The translations under genes and the position numbers were made by a program. Of a stretch of DNA of 59,951 nucleotides, positions 25,320 to 33,755 are shown in pieces; the first letter of the stretch is position 1, and each line of letters starts with the position of its first letter. This stretch comes from Chloroflexi bacterium HGW-Chloroflexi-10. Its GTDB lineage: Bacteria > Chloroflexota > Anaerolineae > Anaerolineales > Anaerolineaceae. The stretch covers positions 1 to 59,951 of the forward strand of contig PHBZ01000036.1 of the NCBI GenBank assembly GCA_002840755.1. Direction: 5' to 3'. The notes under the pieces were generated by a model, which searched no databases, was not told the DNA's origin, and saw nothing but the letters and a program-made list of their open reading frames with translations.

Positions 25320-26111
25320 CTAACCAATCTTCCGGGCAACACATAAGAGGTGATGTCCTGTTCCAAGCAGTTCAGGGGCTGTGCAAAATTTCATTTCCAG
25401 TTCTAATAATCCGCGTTGCTCTTCTACAGGATACGAACTCTGTTCCCATGAATTAATCAGGCAAGGTGTTGAAGCAATCTCAATGATCTCACAACCGGCA
25501 TCTTGGATGAGCGTAGTTAACTCACTTACAGTGTAAAGGCGCGCAAAGACACCTTCTGCCGCTTCGTACTTACCCGCTTCATATATTTCCAACGCTGTTT
25601 CCAGTTGGCTTTCCGCTTCGATCTCATTAAAAAGCCACCGCACAAACCCATATTTTGAATCACAGCCGATGATTAAAATAGCGTCTCGTCTGGCAACCCG
25701 AACCAGTTCCCGGATGGCTTGCTGGCCTTTTTCAAGAACGTAGGATAACGTTCCTCCAATACAAACCACCAGGCTGAATTCAGCATCTCCAAACTGCCTG
25801 AGATCCGATATATCGCCCACCGTCAGGTCAATCTTTTCAGTCATTCCAGCATTATGAATATTGGTTGCAGCTAATTCCAGGACCTTTGGCGAGATATCTA
25901 CCAGAGTAACTCTCTGGCTACGTTGAGCCATCATAATTGCGTTAATACCAGACCCACCACCTGCGTCAAGAACACTATCGGATGGTTCAAGATATTTCTT
26001 GATAAACATTCTGGGAATTTCGTTGCGTAAAGAAAACCCCTTTTCAAATCCGTCTTCTTTATCGGCAATCTCGTCGTAAGCTTTTCTGACAGCTTCAGGA
26101 TTGTAAAGCAT
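25320..26111 (-). CDS. SAM-dependent methyltransferase
   Basis: The start at 26111 is favoured over an upstream ATG because GAGG lies six bases before it and it removes a 44-bp overlap with the preceding gene. The product has 263 residues. Motif I VLDAGGGSGINAIMMA is followed by VTLVDISPKVLELAA and FSLVVCIGGTLSYVL. It is a general class I methyltransferase (Methyltransf_25/11 type), acceptor unknown. It follows a two-helix membrane protein by 13 bp, so the two are probably an operon. Confidence 0.85.
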   Translation of the reverse strand: MLYNPEAVRKAYDEIADKEDGFEKGFSLRNEIPRMFIKKYLEPSDSVLDAGGGSGINAIMMAQRSQRVTLVDISPKVLELAATNIHNAGMTEKIDLTVGDISDLRQFGDAEFSLVVCIGGTLSYVLEKGQQAIRELVRVARRDAILIIGCDSKYGFVRWLFNEIEAESQLETALEIYEAGKYEAAEGVFARLYTVSELTTLIQDAGCEIIEIASTPCLINSWEQSSYPVEEQRGLLELEMKFCTAPELLGTGHHLLCVARKIG

Positions 26112-26124
26112 GTTTACCTCACTA

Positions 26125-26415
26125 TCAGCTCTGATCATGTCCTTCATTCGCTCGGCGGAGATTGTCAATCAACTCTATTGATCCATGAATGATGCGGAGT
26201 TTCACCCATGCCATTAGGGCGGAAAACCCAAAAACGGTCACTATGGCAGCCACCATATACAGGGACCTTCCGTTTAATTGGTCGAGCATTCCGAGAGCAA
26301 TCATTGCCAGGAATGAAACAATGAATATTCCTCCGATGATATTCATGTCCCGCCATCCAGCCTTTCGGCGAATAGTGAGCAGAGCCAGATAGTTTTCAAT
26401 ACTGTTTGAATTCAT
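26125..26415 (-). CDS. Small two-TM membrane protein
   Basis: The start at 26415 has AAGGAG ten bases upstream. The product of about 96 residues has two membrane helices (IIGGIFIVSFLAMIALGML and SLYMVAAIVTVFGFSALMAW) and a charged C-terminal tail. It resembles the DUF6526-type small membrane proteins found beside regulators. No function can be assigned. It sits upstream of and close to a methyltransferase gene. Confidence 0.6.
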   Translation of the reverse strand: MNSNSIENYLALLTIRRKAGWRDMNIIGGIFIVSFLAMIALGMLDQLNGRSLYMVAAIVTVFGFSALMAWVKLRIIHGSIELIDNLRRANEGHDQS

Positions 26416-26490
26416 AGTCACTTGTCTCCTTCCGCTTCTCCAAGGAGGAAAAGCAACGTTCAATTAATGGAACAAATTAAGTTGACGAGA

Positions 26491-26859
26491 TTAACAAATA
26501 ACTCCCCTGGACTCCTGCGTAGCCTTCAGCATCATTTCCACCACCTTAAAGTCAATTTTCTCAGGCTTTGAATAGCGGATACAGCCCTTACCCACACTCA
26601 CTCCTTTGACTTTGAGCAAATCTCTATGGGCATTCATCACGTCAGTTCTGAGGATATACAGCCCAATGAAGTTTTTTTGGCTGGCAAAGCCCACTTCCAC
26701 TTCACCGTCACGCGAATAGCATGGGCCACCGTATTGCATCGATTCTTCGAAACTTGTTAATAAAATGCAGCACAGGTTGTGCAATTGGGTGAGGGCAGCC
26801 TTTCTTTCAGCCGGAACTTCTTCTAAATAGTCAGTTACATTTTTTGCATTGCTTTGCAT
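26491..26859 (-). CDS. DUF1801-domain protein
   Basis: A 122-residue DUF1801 protein, recognisable by NVTDYLEEVPAERKAALTQL, EESMQYGGPCYSRDG and GCIRYSKPEKIDFKVVEMML. The fold is related to YdhG/frataxin-like proteins; function unknown. A second copy of this gene type once stood near 13.9 kb, where only its C-terminus is left. Its promoter is probably repeat copy A about 130 bp upstream. Confidence 0.85.
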   Translation of the reverse strand: MQSNAKNVTDYLEEVPAERKAALTQLHNLCCILLTSFEESMQYGGPCYSRDGEVEVGFASQKNFIGLYILRTDVMNAHRDLLKVKGVSVGKGCIRYSKPEKIDFKVVEMMLKATQESRGVIC

Positions 26860-26939
26860 GGTAATCTTATGATTTTGCTGATTGGAAACAAACGCCTTAT
26901 GAATGAAGGATCATAGGGCAACGAAATCAAAATTAGATT

Positions 26940-26999
26940 CAACATACCATCAAAACGAAAACCGCATTCCTGAAGGAGAATATGCATAAATTGTACAAT
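26940..26999 (-). repeat. ATTGTACAAT intergenic repeat, copy A
   Basis: The core TTGTACAA is at 26991-26998 inside a 14-bp palindrome. The left flank (AACATACCATC ... GCATTCCTGA ... ATATGCATAA) matches copy B. On the minus strand TTGCAT, 18 bp, TACAAT is a plausible promoter for the DUF1801 gene. Confidence 0.6.
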
Positions 27000-27035
27000 T
27001 TTTAAGGCGGTCAATGCAAGCAAAAAACGTGCTGT

Positions 27036-27557
27036 TTACAAATAATGTTCGCGGATACTATTCAGGTGGTGCAATTCGTGGCCGGCAATCATCCAGGCTG
27101 CTGCCCGCACACTCACCCGGTTTCCATTGACAATTCCGGACCTTGTGAATGCCTCTTCTTCAAGACTGTTGAAAAAGGTAATTGTAGCCTGGCGCACGGC
27201 TGCGTATTCTTCCATAATTTCCTCGATTTTTCGCTCGTTTGCCCCTGAATAAGGGACATAATCATCTTGCTCAAACCCGGTCAATTCAGTGGCATCATTC
27301 CTGGCAAAACGCAATGCCCGATAACAAAAAATACGCTCAGTATCAATCATGTGAACCAGTATCTCTTTAATTGTCCATTCACCTTCTGCCCAGCGCTGTG
27401 CAAGTTTCTCCACCGGTAAACCATGAATGAGCGCCTGGGTGGATTTTAAATTATCCTGTAAATGGGTTAATAGCATACCATCATCGAAAATCAGACGAAT
27501 ATACATGATCGCATAAGGTGCATATTCACCTTCATTGGGCTTCCGGATTATTTTCAT
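27036..27557 (-). CDS. DinB-family protein
   Basis: A 173-residue DinB_2-type protein. The hallmark EWTIKEILVHMIDTERIFCY carries one metal-ligand histidine, and AGHELHHLNSIREHYL carries the other two near the C-terminus. The fold is a four-helix bundle. AAAGGG precedes the ATG at a slightly long distance. It is one of four intact DinB-type genes within 12 kb, none close enough in sequence to be a recent duplicate of the others. Confidence 0.87.
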   Translation of the reverse strand: MKIIRKPNEGEYAPYAIMYIRLIFDDGMLLTHLQDNLKSTQALIHGLPVEKLAQRWAEGEWTIKEILVHMIDTERIFCYRALRFARNDATELTGFEQDDYVPYSGANERKIEEIMEEYAAVRQATITFFNSLEEEAFTRSGIVNGNRVSVRAAAWMIAGHELHHLNSIREHYL

Positions 27558-27707
27558 TTTTATTTACCCTTTCGTATTAAAAGTACGCCACATTTCATCT
27601 ATATTATATTCGCTGAATCACTCAACGGCTGGTGACGGTGTAGCATGTGGGACGTTTTTAACATGAAACACACCTGACTCAACCTGACAACGGCACTGGA
27701 ACGATCT

Positions 27708-28193
27708 CTATTTGCGGCCAATCCAGCGGTGAACTGTCGCGGTGTACATTTTGTATTGCTCACCGAACCTGGCGGTAAGATAACTTTCCTCCGGCGCAAT
27801 GAGAATGATACGGCAGGCCGCAAGGGAGGGTATGAGAAGGATCAAAACCCAGGGAAGGTTGAACGCCAGAGCAATTCCCACCAAAAAGAAAACGCCGCCG
27901 AGATAGAGGGGATTCCTTGAGATAGAGAAGACGCCCGTGGAAATGATCTTGCTCGTGGGTAGTCCAGGGTCCGTTGGTTGGCTATAACGTGCAAACTCCC
28001 GGCGGGCAAGAATTACAAGAGTCACACCCACAACCATGAGGAGAACACCTGCGGGTATGAAGGCTGTCCTGAGGAATCCGCGTGGAAATGAGAGAGTCAC
28101 AATCCATTGCAAAACCAGCGCAGCCAGAAAAGGAACGCCAAAAACCACCTCAAAAATTTGCCACCAACTTTTATGCGCGACACTCATCGACAT
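27708..28193 (-). CDS. ICMT/PEMT-type membrane methyltransferase
   Basis: A 161-residue integral membrane protein of the isoprenylcysteine carboxyl methyltransferase group. It has helices at ~15-33, 45-61 and 100-130, and the C-terminal SAM-binding signature RNPLYLGGVFFLVG followed by EESYLTARFGEQYKMYT. These enzymes methylate small lipophilic or isoprenoid substrates. Its first 40 codons are duplicated as a separate fragment at 30614-30745. Confidence 0.85.
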   Translation of the reverse strand: MSMSVAHKSWWQIFEVVFGVPFLAALVLQWIVTLSFPRGFLRTAFIPAGVLLMVVGVTLVILARREFARYSQPTDPGLPTSKIISTGVFSISRNPLYLGGVFFLVGIALAFNLPWVLILLIPSLAACRIILIAPEESYLTARFGEQYKMYTATVHRWIGRK

Positions 28194-28241
28194 TTTGTTT
28201 GCTACCTTTCACACGCTAATTTCTTTTGGCGGCCCAACGAA

Positions 28242-28691
28242 TCATTTTTCTGCAGCTAATAGATCGGTCATGTGATGCCGTAAATGCCGCAAGTAATCCC
28301 TTATGACAAACTCCAACGGTACCGGTTCTTCTTGGCCAATATTGACGGATGCTGATAAAAATTCTTCCGGGATTCTCTCAATCAAATTGCTTAAATGATA
28401 ATTAAAAGCAGCCCAGAGCTCAATCAATTCTCCCCATTCCGATTTGTTGTACTGCTGAACCCGAACCCAATCCATTTGATTATAAGTAGGAAAGTCAGCA
28501 GCATCGTTGGTGCACGCTCTCACGAACCGCTGATGATTATTAACCGCCGAGTCAATTAAATGACCCAAAATCTCCTTCTTAGACCAACTGTCCGGAGTCT
28601 CTTTTTGGGATACCTCATCAAACCCCATGGAATTGAATGGGGCAAGTGCTTCAACGACCGTATTTCTGATTTCTCGTGCAATATCCCTCAT
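28242..28691 (-). CDS. DinB-superfamily protein
   Basis: A 149-residue protein. DSWSKKEILGHLIDSAVNNHQR and the C-terminal RDYLRHLRHHMTDLL carry the three histidines of the DinB/DfsB fold. The spacing and length match the short bacterial DinB group. Its promoter is probably repeat copy B, 128 bp upstream. The intervening 48 bp to the next gene are short enough for read-through into the ICMT-like gene. Confidence 0.85.
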   Translation of the reverse strand: MRDIAREIRNTVVEALAPFNSMGFDEVSQKETPDSWSKKEILGHLIDSAVNNHQRFVRACTNDAADFPTYNQMDWVRVQQYNKSEWGELIELWAAFNYHLSNLIERIPEEFLSASVNIGQEEPVPLEFVIRDYLRHLRHHMTDLLAAEK

Positions 28692-28769
28692 CCTACATTT
28701 CCTTTCTACCAGAGATCTAAAGAATTATGAATTGGTAGTGTGAACGAGATCAAACTCAAAGCCCGGTTC

Positions 28770-28830
28770 AACATACCGCCACAACAAAACCTCATTCTGC
28801 TATACGGACATGCATTAATTGTACAATCAA
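28770..28830 (-). repeat. ATTGTACAAT intergenic repeat, copy B
   Basis: The core TTGTACAA is at 28819-28826. AACATACC, CATTCTGC and GGACATGCATTA in the flank match copies A and C. TACAAT on the minus strand could be the -10 of the DinB gene, but no good -35 is visible. The repeat ends four bases before the stop codon of the next membrane protein. Confidence 0.6.
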
Positions 28831-28833
28831 ACA

Positions 28834-29646
28834 TTACAGTTTTCGAGTCCCTGTTCCAAATTTTCGAAACGCCAGAGGCAAAGGAATTCCTACCGCCAGA
28901 TAAGCGCCAAAATACAATAAACCACCTGGGCGTTGGACAAAATCAAAAATGGAAAGATAAGCAAAGGCTGCGAGTGTGATAATAACCACCAGAGCATATG
29001 AGGCAAACGAGTGATGTAAGAGCGAGTTTAGATTCTTGTCCCATAGGTATGGGACCATACCCAGAGTCAATGACAAGTAAAATACTGCGAAGCTGCGTAA
29101 CGTAAATGGAGATAGTACTTCAGGAAAAATACCTCCATTGGTACCAAACGATCCGGTCTTTGCAAACAGACCATACACGGATAAAAACCCTACGAAAAGT
29201 ATAAAAACGACCACAACACTGTAAGCCGCCCGATTGAGCTCTGCACCAAACCGTTCGCGTGTTGACCGAATTCTGAGCCAATCGAAGAGGCCGAAGATGG
29301 CAGCCAGATCGTTGACCAACAAAGCCGCAAGGTACAACCACGCAATGGGATGCTCAAGGTTGAGTTTCTCTCGAAACGCCATCACCACACAAGTCTCAAG
29401 CACACCGAATAACCATAAATAGATCAGGGATGAATAAACCAACTTCCATTCCCACCGCCTTGCGGTGATCCACGCTAGAAAGGCATTGCCTAAACACCAT
29501 GCGCCAATCGTCATCGTCACGAAGCCCGTCACTTTCCAGGCGAATAATGCTGCCAGACGCTCAGGTAAGATAAACATCAAAACACCGAGAATGAAATATA
29601 GGAATGCCGTCAGGTAGGTTAAAGTTCGTGAGGTTTTAGTCAACAT
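28834..29646 (-). CDS. Polytopic membrane protein, unknown function
   Basis: The start at 29646 follows GGGAGAATAAGA; a longer frame into the upstream repeat is not supported. The product of about 270 residues has seven or eight membrane helices. Tryptophans are enriched at helix ends, and an RSTRERFGAELNRA loop lies mid-protein. I see no catalytic motif. Repeat copy C lies 130 bp upstream and would be its promoter. Confidence 0.65.
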   Translation of the reverse strand: MLTKTSRTLTYLTAFLYFILGVLMFILPERLAALFAWKVTGFVTMTIGAWCLGNAFLAWITARRWEWKLVYSSLIYLWLFGVLETCVVMAFREKLNLEHPIAWLYLAALLVNDLAAIFGLFDWLRIRSTRERFGAELNRAAYSVVVVFILFVGFLSVYGLFAKTGSFGTNGGIFPEVLSPFTLRSFAVFYLSLTLGMVPYLWDKNLNSLLHHSFASYALVVIITLAAFAYLSIFDFVQRPGGLLYFGAYLAVGIPLPLAFRKFGTGTRKL

Positions 29647-29739
29647 TCTTATTCTCCCAATAAATTTACGTTGAACCCATGAGGCACAAATTTGAATGCA
29701 CGGAGGCTGTCCAACGAATGAAGGATCACATGGCGGGCA

Positions 29740-29815
29740 AGGCCAAAATTGCATTCTTCTCTGCGGACATGTGTGCATTGTACAATCAAAAAGCCAGCCA
29801 ACACAAGCTGGACAT
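29740..29815 (-). repeat. ATTGTACAAT intergenic repeat, copy C
   Basis: The core TTGTACAA is at 29778-29785. The right flank AATCAAAAAGCCAGCC then AACACAAG is shared with copy D; the left flank GCATTCTTCT ... GGACATG with copy B. On the minus strand TTGTGT, 18 bp, TACAAT forms a promoter-like arrangement. Confidence 0.65.
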
Positions 29816-29866
29816 ACAACGCAACCAGGCTGCAGATGATGACTTTTCAGGACACACCCCGCGGTG

Positions 29867-30565
29867 TTAGCCCGTTTCTTCTCCAGGGGTTTTGCTTTGT
29901 TGTAAAAAGATCAGACTCATGGGCGCAAGTGCCAGCAAGAATAGCACGCCCCCCATGAGTGAACCCTGACTGAGCCATGCGTTTTGTGCCGCAATGCCAA
30001 TGAACCCTGCGATACATGCGAGACCATTGAGCGCCAGCAAAACGCCGCCAGGCCGCAGAGCCCGAGCGGATTTGAACATTAGGATGCCAAATATGATGGA
30101 GGGTACGCCCAGAACAGCATAGGCCAAATTATTGATAATGGATATCGTCGAATCGGGCCACTGTTGGATAACCTGTCGTAATAGGAAGCGCGAAAAGGCT
30201 TGATATTCCGGCAGTGCCTGCAATTGCAGCAAGCGCGGAACCACAGTGATTTGGGAGAGATAGGCTATCAGGTTCAAGGCACCGTAAATCGGCACAAACA
30301 TCACACCAATGGCTGACCATTCTGGCGCGATAGGTTTATAGTGAATATAGAGTGCGGCAAACAACATCACCGCACTCACCGTAATCAACGCTGCGTTTGC
30401 ATAAGTCAGGTAAAAAAGTGCATCCGGTTTATTGACATGGGCTAAGACCTGGTCAAAGGTGTCCAACGGCCCAGCGGCAGCCCTATCTGCAACAAGGAAA
30501 ACCAGCCAGAGAATCGTAATAATCAGGCAAATCAATGAAAGAACGCCTAATAGTCTGGTTTGCAT
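29867..30565 (-). CDS. Six-TM membrane protein
   Basis: A 232-residue protein with about six helices: LGVLSLICLIITILWLVFLV, ALITVSAVMLFAALYI, WSAIGVMFVPIYGALNLIAY, a long NNLAYAVLGVPSIIFGILMF segment, LLALNGLACIAGFIGIAA, and GVLFLLALAPMSLIFL. The layout resembles DUF4386-like proteins. The ATG is preceded by AAAGGAG. No partner is evident, and the next gene downstream has its own start region with a repeat copy. Confidence 0.65.
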   Translation of the reverse strand: MQTRLLGVLSLICLIITILWLVFLVADRAAAGPLDTFDQVLAHVNKPDALFYLTYANAALITVSAVMLFAALYIHYKPIAPEWSAIGVMFVPIYGALNLIAYLSQITVVPRLLQLQALPEYQAFSRFLLRQVIQQWPDSTISIINNLAYAVLGVPSIIFGILMFKSARALRPGGVLLALNGLACIAGFIGIAAQNAWLSQGSLMGGVLFLLALAPMSLIFLQQSKTPGEETG

Positions 30566-30613
30566 AATGACTCCTTTCGACTGTGACGAGCGGGTTATCC
30601 AATTAAGGACGGC

Positions 30614-30745
30614 TTAACGGCCAAAGAATACGCGTGGAAATGAGAGAGTCCCAATCCAATGCAAAACCAGCGCAGCCAGAAAAGGAATGTCAAAAACCAA
30701 CTCGAAAATTTGCCGCCAGCTTTTATGCGCGACATTCATCAGCAT
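30614..30745 (-). pseudogene. N-terminal duplicate of the ICMT-like gene
   Basis: The 43-codon frame from 30745 encodes MLMNVAHKSWRQIFELVF and so on. It matches the first 40 codons of 28193-27708 with only scattered changes; about 110 bp are clearly homologous. Similarity ends at 30631, and a stop codon soon follows at 30614-30616. The rest of the methyltransferase gene is missing, so this is a broken copy. Confidence 0.8.
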
Positions 30746-30767
30746 GATATTTCTCAGGTCCTATTTC

Positions 30768-32177
30768 TTAGGGCACATAATTTGCACTCCACGTGCCGCT
30801 TGTTGTTGCACGGCAGTAGGATGGATAATAGGTTACTAAGACAGCATAAAAATCACCGCTGGCATTATTAGCTGATGTGAAGGTCCCTTCAACTTCTGTA
30901 CCGCCGGACTGTGATTTAGAGAAACTCCCAGCATTTATCACAGCGTCATACAGGTAATATGTAGTGGATGAAACGCCTCCACAGGCACCACCCCAACCTA
31001 CACTGATTGTAATATCATTAACCGCAGTTCCGTTAGAGCCTACTGAAAATGAGATAGCTCGCCCCTGACTGGTACTACCCGACCAGTTTCCATTATTGGG
31101 TACAACTCCCACCGAAGTAGCGGTTGGAGTAGGGGTTATACTGGGAACAGGTGTTACCGTTGGGGTAGCGGTTGGGCCAGTGTAGAGTTGCTTTACGAGG
31201 AGGGGTAAATAAACACTCGCGTCATCTACCGAGAGTGTTGGGGTAATTTCAGGAGATGGTGTAGGTTCAGCCCCAACATACTTGCGCAATTCAAAATTGT
31301 CTATATACGCACCTTCCGGATATTGTACGCTTTCATCACTTTGAAAAGCGACCATCACCCACACCTGAGATTGACCGGTGAGGTCTCCAAGGGTATGCAC
31401 ATCGGTGAGATCGAAAATACGTTCAGTCCAATCATAAATTCCGGAGTTGTATCCGCCATAAAAGTTGATGCCATTAATGGATGCGGCCGCAAACAGGATA
31501 TCAAATGACGATTCGCTATTCAACCAATACATAAAACTAAATTCCGCATCGGTTGCATCTGCCAGACTGAAAGGCCCATAAATCATCCATGAAGCGGCAT
31601 TACCGGGGTATTCGCTATTACAGGCTAAAGCACTCCCATCCGCGCCTCCCCCAACCACCCAGGCACTATTGCTGCCCGCATATACACGGCAATTTTTCTT
31701 CGCCCAGAAATACTCACCATTGGTGGTGGAATCATTATCAAACACGTTCCATTCCCCAGGAAACGAGCCTTCAAAATCGTCGCTGAAAATCGTTTCCCAC
31801 CCAGCAGTTGCGCTTGAATTTGTATTAATTAGCTGGTTTTGCGGTGAGAAGAATTGACTGTTAGTTGCTGGCAACTGAGACTTTTCAGAGTCTGAGAATG
31901 CGTTGGGAACCGGGGATTTCGGCTTGGCGGCTGCGTCAGCATCTAAGCCGGGTGAGTGAATGACACCAGAATCGCTTAAATCAACCCATGCGGGGGTCCA
32001 TTCGGATGTTTGAGCTGCTCCACTCGAAAAGGAAAACAGAAGCGGTAAGAAGAGAAAAACAGGTAATACTGCAAGGAGAAGAAGCGACCTCTTTTTGGTT
32101 GCCTCCTTTGTTGTGCGAGAAAAAAATAGCACATGCAACACGGGAGCTAACATTCGGGTGATCTGTTTGGTGAACAT
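30768..32177 (-). CDS. Secreted multi-domain protein with Thr/Pro linker
   Basis: A 469-residue protein. It has a long signal/anchor region (RSLLLLAVLPVFLFLPLLF), then a domain of about 190 residues with a jelly-roll look (DDFEGSFPGEWNVFDND, SLADATDAEFSFMYWL), resembling MAM/CUB-like carbohydrate-binding modules. It continues with the motif VYLPLLVKQL, a linker rich in TPTPT repeats, and a C-terminal beta domain with two Cys pairs. The YLPL motif, terminal in other proteins here, is internal in this one. Confidence 0.7.
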   Translation of the reverse strand: MFTKQITRMLAPVLHVLFFSRTTKEATKKRSLLLLAVLPVFLFLPLLFSFSSGAAQTSEWTPAWVDLSDSGVIHSPGLDADAAAKPKSPVPNAFSDSEKSQLPATNSQFFSPQNQLINTNSSATAGWETIFSDDFEGSFPGEWNVFDNDSTTNGEYFWAKKNCRVYAGSNSAWVVGGGADGSALACNSEYPGNAASWMIYGPFSLADATDAEFSFMYWLNSESSFDILFAAASINGINFYGGYNSGIYDWTERIFDLTDVHTLGDLTGQSQVWVMVAFQSDESVQYPEGAYIDNFELRKYVGAEPTPSPEITPTLSVDDASVYLPLLVKQLYTGPTATPTVTPVPSITPTPTATSVGVVPNNGNWSGSTSQGRAISFSVGSNGTAVNDITISVGWGGACGGVSSTTYYLYDAVINAGSFSKSQSGGTEVEGTFTSANNASGDFYAVLVTYYPSYCRATTSGTWSANYVP

Positions 32178-32613
32178 GGTTTTTCTCCTAACATATTCTC
32201 ATGTTTAATTACTCGAATCGCCCAAGGAATTAAGAATTGTGTTACGGAAAGAGAGAATCTAAAACCGTCCTCTATTCCCACACATACCCCTTCGTTCCTC
32301 AAGACAATATCCGAGTTGAACTTATCCCACTTCAAAACCAAGCTAGACTGTTTATAATTGATGCATTACCACTAAATTAAGACCCATTTTTAGCAGGTAG
32401 CTATAAATGGATTATACAATGGAATACATAGTAAATTCAAGCAGGAAAAGTGGCAAAAAACTATCTGGGAAGCACTTTATATTACAGGTTATTATTTCTT
32501 TCTCCTCATGCAAGTTATAATGCTTCGGCAAATTCTGTCACTACTGATCCCTTTCCTGATTTTTGACTAATGCGCCTTACGAATAAAGGATTGAAGTCCT
32601 TCTTTCGTTATTT
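32178..32613. other. 436-bp intergenic region, no gene recognised
   Basis: Very AT-rich. Near its right end AAGGA and TCCTT (around 32584-32599) form a short hairpin downstream of the GNAT gene, a weak terminator at best. No frame with a ribosome site, no remnant and no repeat core was found. Confidence 0.5.
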
Positions 32614-33195
32614 TTAAGAGCCGCCCGGCCAAACATGCGCCCTGAACTCATCCTCCAGCATACTCAACATTACAAAATCCTGGTATCGATGATTGTAGAA
32701 ATAGCCATCCCGTTGGATACCTTCCCGTATAAAACCTGCCTGTTCATAAAAACGCAGTGCCTGTTCATTCATACCCACAACGCCAATGGAAACCCGGTGA
32801 AAATTCAAATAACCAAATGCATAGTCCAGCAATAAATGCATGGCTTCGCGCCCAAAACCCTTTCCGCGCGCTTCCTTGTCGCCCAGAATAATGCTTAAAT
32901 CGGTAGTGCGCCATGCAGGAAACATCCTGAGCAGTCCACACTCTCCAATGAGTTGGTTCGTCTCTTTCAGCACAATTCCAAACCACACCCGATCGGAATC
33001 TGCTGCAATTTTGTCAACGTAAGCCTCTATTCCCGAAAAACTGGTTGGCAGCACATCGCCCGTCAACCCCCTTAACATTGGATCATTGGCCCAAACCTGA
33101 AGGATAGGCAGGTCTTCCTTTTCAATCGGGCGCAGGTATACCTGCTTTCCATTCAGAAATACAGGTCGATATGAACGTGGTTCAGAGTTTGTCAT
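32614..33195 (-). CDS. GNAT acetyltransferase (RimJ/RimL-like)
   Basis: The start at 33195 gives a four-base ATGA overlap with the truncated NUDIX gene and 193 residues. The fold is recognisable from VYLRPIEKEDLPILQVWAND, the acetyl-CoA pyrophosphate loop GDKEARGKGFGREAMHLLL, and FHRVSIGVVGMNEQALRFYE. It is of the RimJ/L type that acetylates N-terminal or small amino groups; target unknown. Translational coupling to the NUDIX remnant may be needed for expression. Confidence 0.9.
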   Translation of the reverse strand: MTNSEPRSYRPVFLNGKQVYLRPIEKEDLPILQVWANDPMLRGLTGDVLPTSFSGIEAYVDKIAADSDRVWFGIVLKETNQLIGECGLLRMFPAWRTTDLSIILGDKEARGKGFGREAMHLLLDYAFGYLNFHRVSIGVVGMNEQALRFYEQAGFIREGIQRDGYFYNHRYQDFVMLSMLEDEFRAHVWPGGS

Positions 33196-33536
33196 GATTC
33201 TCCAACTTCCATTTGACCGCCTGGCATAGCCCAAAGTTGGTTATCCGCGCGACGCATTAACAAGATTTTTCCTTCATTATTGATCACTGCCGCCGCTCCA
33301 GCAATAACGGGAGACATTCGGGAAAATACCGTTTCCTTTAATGGCGTTATGGATTCAAGTGGTTGTGCTGTGGCAAATGCCAGCATTTCCATTGCCATTT
33401 CTTGAATTGCCTCATAACGATTTTTGTCATACACATTTTCAGAATATTTCAAACCTGACGCTGATAAATCACGAAGTTTATCTGCCCAAAGAGCAATCAT
33501 TTCGGTTGGTGAAACTGGATTATTTGAGTCTCTCAT
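33192..33536 (-). pseudogene. NUDIX hydrolase truncated before its catalytic helix
   Basis: The 114 codons comprise an N-terminal helical domain (MIALWADKLRDLSASGLKYS), typical of NUDIX proteins with the 'hydrolase_N' module, then the first Nudix strands (VINNEGKILLMRRADNQLWA) and PGGQMEVGES. The protein stops there. The REXXEE catalytic helix that should follow is absent, and the TGA is fused to the GNAT start codon. It cannot be an active Nudix enzyme. It may persist as a binding protein or only as a leader for GNAT. Confidence 0.75.
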
Positions 33537-33640
33537 GATTTTTATAGGTGGGTTAAAGAATTAACGATTGATGCCCATCAACTCTCAGGGCTTCGTGGCC
33601 TAGGAGGCTAATATCAAACCCTTGTCTTGGCAGGCAGTTA

Positions 33641-33680
33641 TCCTTAAATTGTACAATCAAAAAGCCAACCAACACAAGTT
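33641..33680 (-). repeat. ATTGTACAAT intergenic repeat, copy D
   Basis: The core TTGTACAA is at 33649-33656, followed by AATCAAAAAGCCAACC and AACACAAG as in copy C. On the minus strand TTGTGT, 18 bp, TACAAT would start transcription toward the NUDIX/GNAT pair 113 bp away. Confidence 0.65.
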
Positions 33681-33755
33681 TCACTGGATCAATTTCTTCT
33701 TCGCGGTCCTAGTGGCTTCGTGGGAGAAAATTTTTATGGAAAATTTCAGCGCCCG

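Noticed and set aside
26835..27023. Small gene MHILLQECGFRF in repeat copy A
   Set aside because: The matching frame contains stop codons in copies B and C, so it is not a conserved protein. The conservation there is at the DNA level.
12983..33536. Chromosomal integron with attC sites
   Set aside because: The gene families and single orientation fit, and isolated GTTRRRY-like strings occur (for example GTTGGGC near 28229 and GTTGGAC near 29706 on the minus strand). No intergenic region contains a matching RYYYAAC at the right distance with paired inner arms, and no integrase gene is in the window.
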